Shown piece by piece: positions 1 to 7,609 of a stretch of DNA of 64,000 nt. Below the pieces are notes generated by a model. It searched no databases. It was not told the origin of the DNA and worked only from the letters and a program-made list of their open reading frames with translations. The position numbers and the translations under genes were made by a program. The stretch is from an uncultured Clostridium sp. (GTDB lineage Bacteria; Bacillota; Clostridia; Peptostreptococcales; Peptostreptococcaceae): assembly GCA_945871955.1 (NCBI GenBank), contig CAMBXR010000003.1, forward strand, positions 62,001 to 126,000. Reading direction: 5' to 3'. The first letter of the stretch is position 1. Each line of letters begins with the position of its first letter.

Positions 1-639
1 AAGCATTACAGGAACTTCTACAAGTACTCCAACTACTGTAGCTAAAGCTGCTCCTGAGTTAAGTCCAAATAAACTAATTGCAACAGCAACTGCTAACTCA
101 AAGAAATTACTTGCACCTATCATAGCACCTGGTGCTGCAATATTATGTGGCAATTTCCATGCTTTAGCCCAAACATATGCTAAGAAGAATATAAAGAATG
201 TTTGTATTGTTAGTGGTATAGCTATTAATGCTATATGAAGAGGATTATCTATTATCTTTTGTCCTTGGAATGCAAATAATATTATTAAAGTTAATAATAG
301 CCCAACTACAGTTATTCCATTGAACTTAGCTAAAAATACATTTTCAAAATAATCTAATCCTTTTTTCTCTCTTGCCGCATTTTTTATCGATGTAAAATCT
401 ATTTTTAGCATCATTGGATAAATCATAAGCCATATAAGTATTGCCACTGGTATAGAAACTTGGGCATAAGTAAATTTATCTAAAGCTTGTGGTATTTGAG
501 GTGCATACACTCCAATTAATACACCTACCACTATACAAAGTGCTACCCATATAGTTAAATATTTTTCGAAAAATCCAAGTCCACCACTACTTTCTTTTTT
601 TACATCTTCTGATTTAATTGTTTGATTACTATTTTTCAT
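1..639 (-). pseudogene. acr3: ACR3-type arsenite efflux permease, 3' end outside window, large internal in-frame deletion
   Basis: The C-terminal half reads as an ACR3 permease: GASNFFELAVA and GVLVEVPVML, seen just before the left edge, are family landmarks of the arsenite/H+ antiporter. The ATG at 639 is 7 nt from AAGGAGG; the ATG at 642 is too close. Translating through 300-420 shows the third membrane segment (YPMMLKIDF) followed at residues 90-100 directly by DYFENVF. In known ACR3 proteins roughly 115-130 residues lie between these blocks, including the APC cysteine motif needed for arsenite transport. The frame stays open, so it would make a shortened protein that is probably inactive. 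It is the last visible gene of the arsR operon. An assembly error cannot be excluded. Confidence 0.75.
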
Positions 640-664
640 CATTTTACCTCCTTGATTATATAAT

Positions 665-686
665 CATATTCAATTATATGAATATG
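665..686. promoter_or_regulatory. Perfect dyad before acr3, possible ArsR operator
   Basis: CATATTCA and TGAATATG form a perfect 8-bp inverted repeat around a 6-bp spacer, 26-47 bp upstream of the acr3 start. The half-site CATATTCA also occurs at 1896-1903 just before arsR. ArsR-family repressors bind such dyads, so this may be a second operator inside the operon. The assignment is inference. Confidence 0.45.
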
Positions 687-697
687 TTTCTTTATAG

Positions 698-717
698 TAA
701 GGTGATTTGTCACCTTA
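698..717. other. Short hairpin between phosphoesterase and acr3
   Basis: TAAGGTGA and TCACCTTA pair perfectly across a TTTG loop. No U-tract follows on either strand, so it is not a clear terminator. It could stabilise the upstream mRNA end or attenuate transcription into acr3. Confidence 0.35.
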
Positions 718-726
718 ATTGTAATG

Positions 727-1470
727 TTATTTTGAACTCCCTTCTCTTATTAGTCTTGCAAAATCATTTGGAAGTATTTCATTTTCCTCAATTTCTCTTG
801 CCATTTTTTCTGCGTCATAAGCTACTTCTATTATTTCCACTTTAACAGAAGATTCCCTTTGACCTATTTCATCTTCATTTTGTATGTCTATAATTACATA
901 ATTTGCATCTGGTGTATTAGTTTTTGGTTTTCCCACACTACCTGCATTCACAAGTAATTTTTCCCCATAATATTTAGCATAAGGTATATGAGTATGACCA
1001 CAAACTAAGATATCTTCAAATAGTTCTCCCATAACCTCCTCTGCTTCTTTAGAATTTTCTTTTAAATATTCATTAATTACCCTTGTACTTCCATGAACAA
1101 ATCTTATAGTTTTGTTGTTAAAAGTAAACGCGGCTTCCTTTGGTAAATTTCTTAGATATGCTTTATTTTCAAGTGTTGTTTCTTCACTTGTAAACTGCAT
1201 AGAAAGAGCAGCTTTCTCAGCATCCTTTGGATCTGGATAGTCACATCCACATATTATTTTAAAGTTTCCTATAGCTTCATCATAATTTCCCATTATCGTA
1301 AGTATTTTTTCTTCTTTTAAAGTTTCAATAACTTCATTTGGTCTAGTTGCATATCCTACTAAATCCCCTGTGCATACAGTTAAATCTACATGCCTATTTT
1401 TAATATCTGCTAAAACTTCATTAAGCGCATATATATTACTATGTATGTCTGATATTACTGCTATTCTCAC
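727..1470 (-). CDS. Metallophosphoesterase, YfcE/MJ0936-like
   Basis: A 247-residue cytosolic calcineurin-like phosphoesterase. The metal-binding signatures are in order: DIHSN near residue 8, GDLVGY near 36, GNYDE near 61, HGS near 126 and CGHTHIPY near 157. The family hydrolyses phosphodiesters or phosphomonoesters; the substrate cannot be told. The gene starts 11 nt after the arsR stop, so the two are co-transcribed, and acr3 follows after 87 nt. Such phosphoesterases are not a standard part of arsenic operons, and its role here is unknown. Confidence 0.85.
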   Translation of the reverse strand: MRIAVISDIHSNIYALNEVLADIKNRHVDLTVCTGDLVGYATRPNEVIETLKEEKILTIMGNYDEAIGNFKIICGCDYPDPKDAEKAALSMQFTSEETTLENKAYLRNLPKEAAFTFNNKTIRFVHGSTRVINEYLKENSKEAEEVMGELFEDILVCGHTHIPYAKYYGEKLLVNAGSVGKPKTNTPDANYVIIDIQNEDEIGQRESSVKVEIIEVAYDAEKMAREIEENEILPNDFARLIREGSSK

Positions 1471-1481
1471 TATTGTGCCTC

Positions 1482-1874
1482 CTAAATTTCTTTCTCTTTG
1501 TTAATATTTAATATAATATATTTAGCTTGTGATACTGTTTCACAAGTTATTCCAGCGTCTTTATAAGCTTTTAAAATATTACTATCCTGCTTTAATAATT
1601 CTTCTTTTTCTAATTCCTCAGATAAAAGCATTTTGATAAAATTATAATCCTTTAATGTTTTTTCATCTAACTTATAATAAACATACTTGGCTTCTTTATA
1701 ATAAGTAACTAAATTAGCATTCATTAACTTATTAAGATGTCTAGATGCATTAGATTGACTTATTTGAAGAATTGCTTCTATTTCACAAACACATAGGGGA
1801 CCACATCTTAAAATATTTAATATCCTAAGTCTAGTTTCATCTCCAAGTGCTTTTAGTATTTTTACTAAATTCAT
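1482..1874 (-). CDS. arsR: ArsR/SmtB-family metalloregulatory repressor
   Basis: A 130-residue winged-helix repressor. The alpha-3 metal motif is visible as GPLCVCEIEAIL (CVC pair near residues 28-30), the classic arsenic/antimony site of ArsR, and the recognition helix follows as SQSNASRHLNKL. It should release DNA when arsenite binds the cysteines. AAAGGAGG lies 4-5 nt before the ATG. It is first in the operon with the phosphoesterase and acr3, and probably controls its own promoter at about 1880-1925, where CATATTCA and TCATAT half-sites occur. The C-terminal 40 residues carry one further Cys (CETVSQ). Confidence 0.9.
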   Translation of the reverse strand: MNLVKILKALGDETRLRILNILRCGPLCVCEIEAILQISQSNASRHLNKLMNANLVTYYKEAKYVYYKLDEKTLKDYNFIKMLLSEELEKEELLKQDSNILKAYKDAGITCETVSQAKYIILNINKEKEI

Positions 1875-1980
1875 ATTTCCTCCTTTTCACATTATCATAT
1901 TCACTTTTAATCATATAATATTCTAAGAATCAAATTTTGTAAACTATTATATCAATTTTTTTGATACCTTATTGAACACA

Positions 1981-2014
1981 AAATACCTAGGCCTTTTATA
2001 AGACCTAGGTATTT
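1981..2014 (-). terminator. Terminator after the AIM24-like gene
   Basis: AAATACCTAGG and CCTAGGTATTT form a perfect 11-bp stem directly after the stop at 2017. Confidence 0.75.
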
Positions 2015-2016
2015 TA

Positions 2017-2694
2017 TTAATTGCTACTAGTTGGTATATAAGAACCCACTCTTAGAGCAAATTCATTCATATTCATTGTTTGAAGAACAATTTTTCCTGG
2101 ACCTGTAAGTTTAGTTAAAAATAATCCTTCACCACCGAAGAATACATTACCTAATCCTTTTACAGTTTCCACTTCGTATCTAACACTATCTTCAAATCCT
2201 ACTAAATTTCCTGTATCTATTTTTATAACTTCACCTGGTGCTAAGTTCATTTCTATGGCATCTCCGTCTATTTCTAAGAAAGCTATACCTCTACCTCTTA
2301 ATTCTTGTAGTATGAACCCTTCACCACCAAAAAATCCTGTGCCCAGCTTCTTATTAAAAGTAGTTTTTAATTCTACTGTAGATTCAGCTGCTAAGAATGC
2401 TCCTTTTTGTATTGTGAAATTTCCTTCACTCACATTTATGGGAATTATACTTCCTGGAACTGTTGATGCAAAGGCGATTTTCGCATCTCTTGTAGCAGTA
2501 TAAGTTGCCATAAATAAAGATTCTCCTGCAAACATTCTTCCTATTCCTTTTAGCAGACCACCTCTTGTATTTGTATCCATTCTTATTCCTTCAGTTTGCC
2601 AAAACATTCCCCCAGATTGTGTAAACATTGATTCACCTTGTGATAAACTAACTTCCACACTTGGGACTACATTTCCTTTTATCTCGTAATTCAT
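2017..2694 (-). CDS. AIM24/TIGR00266 family protein
   Basis: A 225-residue protein with the glycine-rich beta-helical pattern of the AIM24 family. Repeats of the type GFFGGEGFILQELRGRG and VFFGGEGLFLTKLTGPG sit near residues 120 and 187, and the N terminus reads IKGNVVPSVEVSLSQGE. There is no signal peptide or membrane segment. The bacterial function is not established; the mitochondrial namesake affects inner-membrane organisation. GGGGGA precedes the ATG. It is a single-gene unit with its own terminator, divergent from the regulator at 2872. Confidence 0.85.
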   Translation of the reverse strand: MNYEIKGNVVPSVEVSLSQGESMFTQSGGMFWQTEGIRMDTNTRGGLLKGIGRMFAGESLFMATYTATRDAKIAFASTVPGSIIPINVSEGNFTIQKGAFLAAESTVELKTTFNKKLGTGFFGGEGFILQELRGRGIAFLEIDGDAIEMNLAPGEVIKIDTGNLVGFEDSVRYEVETVKGLGNVFFGGEGLFLTKLTGPGKIVLQTMNMNEFALRVGSYIPTSSN

Positions 2695-2804
2695 TTGTCT
2701 TCCCCCATCAGTTTTATTTTCTTTTATTTTAAACTTTTTTAATAAATTTTACAAGTTTGTCTAATTTGTAGCTAAATAAAACTAAAATATTATTGAACTT
2801 AATA

Positions 2805-2820
2805 AACTCTACTAAGAGTT
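2805..2820. promoter_or_regulatory. Palindrome before the HTH-desulfoferrodoxin gene
   Basis: AACTCT-ACTA-AGAGTT is a perfect dyad 52 bp before the regulator start, a plausible autoregulatory operator. This is inferred from position only. Confidence 0.3.
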
Positions 2821-2871
2821 GATTGTAAAAATTCTATAAACAGTATATTCTATTAATGTGGAGGTGAAAAA

Positions 2872-3468
2872 ATGAATCCAGAAAAAGTTGGTAGTCTGAT
2901 TCTTCAGCTAAGAAAAGAAAAAAATCTAACTCAAAAGCAATTAAGCGACCTATTAGGTGTATCTGACAAAACTGTTTCAAAGTGGGAACGTGGCGTTGGT
3001 TGTCCTGATATATCTTTATTAAGTGATATCTCTAAGATATTTAATGTTAATATAGAAAAAATACTTCTTGGTGATTTACAAGAAAGTGATATAAATGGAG
3101 GAAATATGAAAAGAATTAAATTTTATGTATGTCCAAATTGTGGCAATATTATAAACTCAACAGGAGATGGTGATTTTTCTTGTTGCGGTAGAAAATTAGA
3201 AGCTCTAGTTCCAAAAGTAATGGATGAAAACCACAGTATAAATATAGAAGAAGTTGAAAATGACTACTATATTGAAATAAATCATGAGATGACTAAAGAA
3301 CATTTTATTTCTTTTGTAGCTTATGTAACTTATGATAGAGTACTTTTAATAAAACTTTATCCTGAACAAAGTCCAACAGTAAGATTCCCTAGACTTTGTG
3401 GAAAATTTGAAAGAGGAAAGTTCTACATGTATTGTAATCAACATGGACTGTTGATGAAAGGAAGATAA
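2872..3468 (+). CDS. XRE-type regulator fused to a desulfoferrodoxin (superoxide reductase) domain
   Basis: 198 residues. Residues 6-66 are a Cro/C1 helix-turn-helix (LTQKQLSDLLGVSDKTVSKWERG). Residues 84-198 read as a complete desulfoferrodoxin. The FeS4 centre I ligands are Cys87, Cys90, Cys104 and Cys105. Centre II ligands match His121, His138, His144, Cys188 and His191, with the family spacing of 6 (His-His) and 3 (Cys-His). Glu119 is kept, but the usual catalytic Lys before the first His is Asn120. A redox or superoxide sensor controlling DNA binding is a reasonable inference. GTGGAGG precedes the ATG. The broken cat gene follows after 2 nt, so they form one transcript. Confidence 0.85.
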   Translation: MNPEKVGSLILQLRKEKNLTQKQLSDLLGVSDKTVSKWERGVGCPDISLLSDISKIFNVNIEKILLGDLQESDINGGNMKRIKFYVCPNCGNIINSTGDGDFSCCGRKLEALVPKVMDENHSINIEEVENDYYIEINHEMTKEHFISFVAYVTYDRVLLIKLYPEQSPTVRFPRLCGKFERGKFYMYCNQHGLLMKGR

Positions 3469-3470
3469 TT

Positions 3471-4005
3471 ATGAAAGATGAGTTTGCCCCTATAAAAATG
3501 GATACTTGGCCTATGGCTCAAAGTTTTTATTATTATAGCCAAATGGCACCCACATCTTATAGTTTAACAGTAGAAATTGATGTTACAAAATTGAGAAAAC
3601 ATCTAAAAAGTAAAAATTTAAAATTTTTCCCTACTTATTTATATATAATATCTAAAGTTTTAAATAGTCATGAAGAATTTCGTGTAGGATTGAAGGATAA
3701 TACTTTAGGACATTATAAATATCTTAATCCAGCTTTTCCTCAATTTCACAAAGATGATAAAACTACTTCTTTATTGTGGTTAAATTACTGTGATGATTAT
3801 AAAACTTTTTATAAAAATTATATAAATGATACTAAAAAGTATGGAAATGACCATGGAATATTGACTTCTAAAGGTATTCCACCTAAAAATACTTATGCCC
3901 CTTTCAATTACCGTTCACCATGCAACAATTGATGGCTATCATATTAAAGAGTTTTTAGATGATGTGAATGAATTGATAAATACTTGTGAAAATTGGATAA
4001 TTTAA
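3471..4005 (+). pseudogene. cat: Chloramphenicol acetyltransferase, frameshifted and internally deleted
   Basis: The first frame (3471-3932) matches the N-terminal two thirds of type A/B CAT: YSLTVEIDVTKL, EFRVGL, SLLWLNYCDDYKTF and KKYGNDHG. It stops after NTYAP. The next frame, from 3898 to the stop at 4005, reads PLSITVHHATIDGYH, the catalytic-histidine block, then the C-terminal helix. Intact enzymes have about 45 more residues between these blocks (the IPW...FNLN...GKY region), so an out-of-frame deletion has removed them near 3895-3900. No active enzyme can be made. It follows the desulfoferrodoxin regulator by 2 nt and is followed by a terminator. Confidence 0.85.
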
Positions 4006-4031
4006 AAAGCTAGGAAAATCCTAGCTTTTTT
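4004..4031 (+). terminator. Terminator after the cat remnant
   Basis: AAGCTAGGA and TCCTAGCTT form a stem with an AAA loop, followed by six T residues. Confidence 0.8.
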
Positions 4032-4100
4032 CTATCTCGCATTATATTAAATTTGTTCATCAAATTGATTAGATAAAAGGTAAATAAAGCAATATAAAAT

Positions 4101-4160
4101 AAATACTCCTTTATGGCAATGATAAAAATATTAAATCAATGCCACAAAGGAGTATTTTTT
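4101..4160 (-). terminator. Long hairpin terminator of the secreted-protein gene
   Basis: AAATACTCCTTTATGGCA pairs over about 20 bp, with one mismatch, with the arm ending at 4160. T-rich tails lie on both sides, so it could work in both directions. Confidence 0.65.
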
Positions 4161-4181
4161 ATGATTTACTTATACGAATTA

Positions 4182-4802
4182 TTATAAGTTCCACTTACCA
4201 GATTTTAGATGATTATTAAGTGGTTTCAAACTTAAATAATCACCCATACCTACATTTCGATTACCATAACTAGTAGATTTTACTTTCCCATTTTTTAAAT
4301 AGACTGTTGAAACTTCTTCATAACTCATATGAGCATACATACGAATTAATCCTTTATGACCAGGATAATTTACTAACATGCAATGTCCACAGAAAAACTC
4401 ACCAACTTTAACAGCTTTACCACCTTTATATTTGTAAACATATGCAGTTGCATCAGCCTCACAAGTCCCATATGGAAGTATCATTTCAGATTTATTATCT
4501 CCATCCATATCTACAAAATAAACACCATCCCATAAATATTTTTCCGGAGTATTTAGCAAAACACTAGCATAAGCCCTTGTCATAGATGATGTCATTTTAC
4601 TTTCACTGGAATCTGACTTTGTACTTTTTATTTTTTTTGCATATTTTTCTGCAGTTGAATAATTATGTTTCTTATAAGCACTTAACATTTTAGTTATATT
4701 AGAGGAATCAGATGCATAGGAAGTTGATGGTTGCTTAATATATATACCAGTAAAAAACAGTGCCATTACTAATAACATAATTAATTTTTTTGAGTTTTTC
4801 AT
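4182..4802 (-). CDS. Secreted hypothetical protein
   Basis: 206 residues with a clear Sec signal peptide: MKNSKK, a hydrophobic core to about residue 20, and a likely signal-peptidase site after SYA (near residue 30). A calcium-loop-like DMDGDNKSEM near residue 99 and paired Cys (CEAD, CGHC) follow. AAAGGAGG sits before the ATG. It is monocistronic. I do not recognise the family; the DxDGDN motif is typical of VCBS/FG-GAP-type surface proteins, but there is only one copy. Confidence 0.7.
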   Translation of the reverse strand: MKNSKKLIMLLVMALFFTGIYIKQPSTSYASDSSNITKMLSAYKKHNYSTAEKYAKKIKSTKSDSSESKMTSSMTRAYASVLLNTPEKYLWDGVYFVDMDGDNKSEMILPYGTCEADATAYVYKYKGGKAVKVGEFFCGHCMLVNYPGHKGLIRMYAHMSYEEVSTVYLKNGKVKSTSYGNRNVGMGDYLSLKPLNNHLKSGKWNL

Positions 4803-4920
4803 TTTTATATCCTCCTTTGATATTTTTATAAAAATTTTTCTTATATTTATAATTATATAAAAAGGATAATATTTATAACAAAAACTTAGATATGAAATAA
4901 TAGTTATCCTTAAAATTAAA

Positions 4921-4947
4921 ATAAGACCATCTAATTGATGGTCTTAT
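4921..4947 (-). terminator. Terminator after the rhodanese gene
   Basis: ATAAGACCATC and GATGGTCTTAT form a perfect 11-bp stem directly beyond the stop. Confidence 0.75.
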
Positions 4948-5285
4948 TATCTATTTAATTTTCCTTTATATGAAGATATACCTCCACTTAAATTATAAAC
5001 ATCATTAAATCCATTTTTAACTAAAATATCTGCTGCTTTTGCACTACGTACTCCTACAGCACAATATACAATAATTTTGCTATCTTTATATGAATTTAAT
5101 TCTGATAACCTAGATGATAGTTCACCTACAGGTATATTTTTGGCATTTGGAATATGTCCACTTCTAAACTCTTCTACTCTTCTAACATCTAAAATTAATA
5201 TATTATTATTATTTAAAAAATTATCTAGCTTAGATCCACTAATAGTATTATACTTGCCTCTAAAAAGTCTTGATAAAAATGTCAT
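4947..5285 (-). CDS. Single-domain rhodanese (sulfurtransferase)
   Basis: 112 residues with a single rhodanese fold: LILDVRRVEEFRSGHIPNA near residue 30 and the active-site loop YCAVGVRSAKAA with the catalytic Cys near residue 75. It carries persulfide sulfur for transfer. There is no signal peptide. The gene lies 22 nt after the C_GCAxxG_C_C gene, so the two form one operon; both are cysteine-based, suggesting a sulfur or redox task. The exact acceptor is unknown. Confidence 0.85.
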   Translation of the reverse strand: MTFLSRLFRGKYNTISGSKLDNFLNNNNILILDVRRVEEFRSGHIPNAKNIPVGELSSRLSELNSYKDSKIIVYCAVGVRSAKAADILVKNGFNDVYNLSGGISSYKGKLNR

Positions 5286-5307
5286 AACATATCATCCTTT
5301 ATATTTT

Positions 5308-5673
5308 TTAGTCATTATTTAAAACTTCCTTTAATGCATTATATGAAAAATCTATTATTTCGCCACAACTTACTTTATCTTTTTTCAAAGTTGCACAAAG
5401 TTCTGAATTATATCTTTCTTTTACTTTTTTCATTATTTCTTTTGAATATTTTCTAGCTTCATTAGGTGCTGAACTGTCTTCTCTTCCTTTTATATATCCC
5501 ACTACAAGTACTGCTGCATTAACAGCTCCACATAAACTCCCTACTGTTGCACCGCTACCTAGTCCACTTCCAAGAGAAACAGGTATATTTGTATTAAATT
5601 CTTCATTATATGATTTTATTATAGATTCAGCACAGTTATATCCTTGACTATGATATATAGATGGTTTTATCAT
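5308..5673 (-). CDS. C_GCAxxG_C_C family redox protein
   Basis: 121 residues with the family's spaced cysteines: GYNCAES near residue 13, SLCGAVNAA near 48, then C94 (SELCATLK) and C102 (VSCGEI). The glycine-rich segment GSGLGSGATVG precedes the second Cys. This family is annotated as possibly redox active and is common in anaerobes; no reaction is established. GGGAGG lies before the ATG. It is the first gene of the rhodanese operon. Confidence 0.8.
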   Translation of the reverse strand: MIKPSIYHSQGYNCAESIIKSYNEEFNTNIPVSLGSGLGSGATVGSLCGAVNAAVLVVGYIKGREDSSAPNEARKYSKEIMKKVKERYNSELCATLKKDKVSCGEIIDFSYNALKEVLNND

Positions 5674-5754
5674 TGTTTATCCTCCCTTTTATTATATATT
5701 TCTACTATAGTTATATTCTATCACTATTCAATTAGTTCAGCTATTTTCTAACAA

Positions 5755-5783
5755 AAAAACTAGAATGTTCTATTCTAGTTTTT
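5755..5783 (-). terminator. Terminator of the lipoprotein gene cluster
   Basis: AAAAACTAGAAT and ATTCTAGTTTTT pair over 12 bp with a 5-nt loop. Confidence 0.75.
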
Positions 5784-5806
5784 GACTAATTTTTTTATTT
5801 TTTCCC

Positions 5807-6163
5807 CTAGTTCCATTTATATTCTGAGTTTAGATTATCAGGTATATGTGTTACATTTATTTCACGTAGCAACATAGAATTATCCATTAGTCCAGAATGA
5901 TAAAAAGAGATAAGCCATTCATCTTTAGAGTGACCTTTATATGTATAAATCTGATTATCTTCATCCCCATCAACAATTCCAATCTGCTTTCCTCTTTCTG
6001 AGTTACTTATTGCACAAAAAGGAATATATGTTTTATTATTCCAAGTAATCCCCATATAATCTTCTGTTGTTATGGAAGACATATTTTCTAGATTCTTCTT
6101 TTGACTACATCCTGTAATCATCACAGATAAACATAAAACCATTATTATAAACTTTCTTCCCAT
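5807..6163 (-). CDS. Small lipoprotein of unknown function
   Basis: 118 residues. The N terminus MGRKFIIMVLCLSVMITGCS is a lipoprotein signal with the lipobox ending at Cys19. The mature part (GITWNNKTYIPFC...KGHSKDEWLI) resembles small exported Clostridia and Bacillus lipoproteins but I cannot name a family. It starts 29 nt after the stop of the membrane-anchored protein at 6193, so the two are likely co-expressed. Confidence 0.65.
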   Translation of the reverse strand: MGRKFIIMVLCLSVMITGCSQKKNLENMSSITTEDYMGITWNNKTYIPFCAISNSERGKQIGIVDGDEDNQIYTYKGHSKDEWLISFYHSGLMDNSMLLREINVTHIPDNLNSEYKWN

Positions 6164-6192
6164 AAATTTATCCTCTCGTCCTTTATTTCTAT

Positions 6193-6663
6193 TTAATAAA
6201 TATCTTCTATGACATAAATTCTATTTTCATCAATTATATATATTAGATATATATGAGAATTATCATATTCTATTTTTCTTATGTATTTATATTTCTTATT
6301 AAAATCAATGTTATACTCTTCTGATATTTTTACATCTTCTTTTAATCTTTTAAATACTTCATTAATCTCTTTTTCCATATTTTCATCTTTTTTATCTTGC
6401 CAATCAAAAGCATTGCTTATGATGTCTTTATTATCATATTCATATACAGAGTATCTTTGCCCATCACCTTGAAAGCTAGCCTCACTGCTTTTGTAATAAA
6501 TTTCTTTTCCACCTTCTGGTAGTCTAACTTGCCAATTTTCATATATTACATCTTCGTTACTTAAAAATAAACTATCACCACAACTTACTCCCATAAAGAT
6601 TCCACTTATTATGATAAATGAAAATATGAATAATATTTTCCATTTCATATTTTTTATCTTCAT
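6193..6663 (-). CDS. Exported or membrane-anchored hypothetical protein
   Basis: 156 residues: a basic start (KIKNMKWK), one hydrophobic segment at about 9-26, then a hydrophilic extracellular part rich in Lys, Glu and Tyr. GVSC at residues 25-28 could be a weak lipobox, though the -3 residue is not the usual Leu. GGGGAG precedes the ATG. It lies 20 nt after the XRE gene stop at 6684. I do not recognise the family. Confidence 0.6.
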   Translation of the reverse strand: MKIKNMKWKILFIFSFIIISGIFMGVSCGDSLFLSNEDVIYENWQVRLPEGGKEIYYKSSEASFQGDGQRYSVYEYDNKDIISNAFDWQDKKDENMEKEINEVFKRLKEDVKISEEYNIDFNKKYKYIRKIEYDNSHIYLIYIIDENRIYVIEDIY

Positions 6664-6683
6664 TATTTTGCTCCCCTTATTTT

Positions 6684-6908
6684 CTATTCTTCTACCTCAT
6701 CATCATCTTCCACATATTCCAAAATATCTCCCGGCTGACAATCTAGTACCTTGCAAATTTCATTTAATGTAGTAAATCTAACTGCTCTTGCCTTATTATT
6801 TTTTAAGATGGACAAATTAGCCATAGTAATTCCAAGTTTATTAGAAAGCTCTGTAGCACTCATTTTTCTCTTTGACATCATTACATCTAAATTTACAATT
6901 ATAGCCAT
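6684..6908 (-). CDS. Small XRE-family regulator (YozG-like)
   Basis: 74 residues, one Cro/C1 helix-turn-helix: MSKRKMSATELSNKLGITMANLSILKN, then LNEICKVLDCQPGDILEY and an acidic tail. Such proteins are typically encoded directly after DUF2975 membrane proteins, as here (12 nt gap). It probably regulates its own operon; the double palindrome at 7464-7500 is the obvious candidate site. AAGGAGG precedes the ATG. Confidence 0.85.
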   Translation of the reverse strand: MAIIVNLDVMMSKRKMSATELSNKLGITMANLSILKNNKARAVRFTTLNEICKVLDCQPGDILEYVEDDDEVEE

Positions 6909-6920
6909 ATAATCTCCTCC

Positions 6921-7406
6921 TTAAATAGTTCTATCATTTTCATCTTTAATATCTATCGTCATTTCAAATAACTTAGATGAAACAAGAGCAAAAACTCCTA
7001 TGGCAAGTGATACAAATGAAACTAATACACAAGGTAAAATAGTTAAAGCATAAAGATATATATCATAAATAAGATAAAGCAGTATATTCATTAAGTTAAA
7101 AAGAACAACTTCACTAAGTGCACAATAAGCAATATTATTTATAATCTTTGGTATACTTTTTGAAAAAGGATTTTTACTTGTAATATGATAGCATAATTTT
7201 TTTAAATTAAACAAAGCAATTATATAAGGTATAGCACAAATATAAATACCCATAGTTATAGCAATTATATATTTTGATTCCATATCCAATGAAGAACTTT
7301 TACTCAATGCTCCTAAAACAAATGGTAAACCTGCCAGCAAAGCTAATGTTAGCCCTATCCCCACTGAAACTATAATATTTAAAATCTTAGAATAATTATT
7401 TTTCAT
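6921..7406 (-). CDS. DUF2975 family membrane protein
   Basis: The ATG at 7406 is preceded by AAAGGAGAG; the open frame reaches further upstream but without a ribosome site. The 161-residue product has four hydrophobic segments (about 8-30, 46-68, 87-113 and 118-140) and matches the DUF2975 layout, including KKLCYHITSKNPFS between segments two and three. Function is unknown. In Firmicutes this family is coupled to a small XRE regulator, as seen here, so a membrane signal feeding the regulator is possible. Confidence 0.8.
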   Translation of the reverse strand: MKNNYSKILNIIVSVGIGLTLALLAGLPFVLGALSKSSSLDMESKYIIAITMGIYICAIPYIIALFNLKKLCYHITSKNPFSKSIPKIINNIAYCALSEVVLFNLMNILLYLIYDIYLYALTILPCVLVSFVSLAIGVFALVSSKLFEMTIDIKDENDRTI

Positions 7407-7463
7407 TTTCTTCTCTCCTTTTTTATTTTTCATATTTATACTAATATATTTTTTATAAAAACA

Positions 7464-7500
7464 CAATAAATATTTATCGTTTTTCGATAAATATTTATTG
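7464..7500. promoter_or_regulatory. Double palindrome upstream of DUF2975-XRE, likely operator pair
   Basis: A perfect 16-bp inverted repeat with a TTTTT spacer. Each arm contains the self-complementary 12-mer ATAAATATTTAT (7466-7477 and 7487-7498). The two 12-mers are exactly 21 bp apart, two helical turns, which suits two repressor dimers on one DNA face. Confidence 0.55.
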
Positions 7501-7530
7501 TATTCTTTTAAGTTTAATATAAATAAAATA

Positions 7531-7569
7531 GCAACTATTTTAGATTTTCAATTATTCTAAAATAGTTGC
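7531..7569 (-). terminator. Terminator of the cystine symporter gene
   Basis: GCAACTATTTTAGA and TCTAAAATAGTTGC form a perfect 14-bp stem just beyond the stop at 7610. Confidence 0.75.
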
Positions 7570-7609
7570 TATCCTTAATTTCTATTTATATATTACTTTT
7601 TAATTTAAA

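Noticed and set aside
640..642. ATG at 642 as acr3 start
   Set aside because: Only 4 nt from AAGGAGG; the next ATG at 639 has normal spacing.
4101..4160. Transposon terminal inverted repeats
   Set aside because: The two arms are only 20 bp apart with T-tracts, so a terminator explains them; no transposase is nearby.
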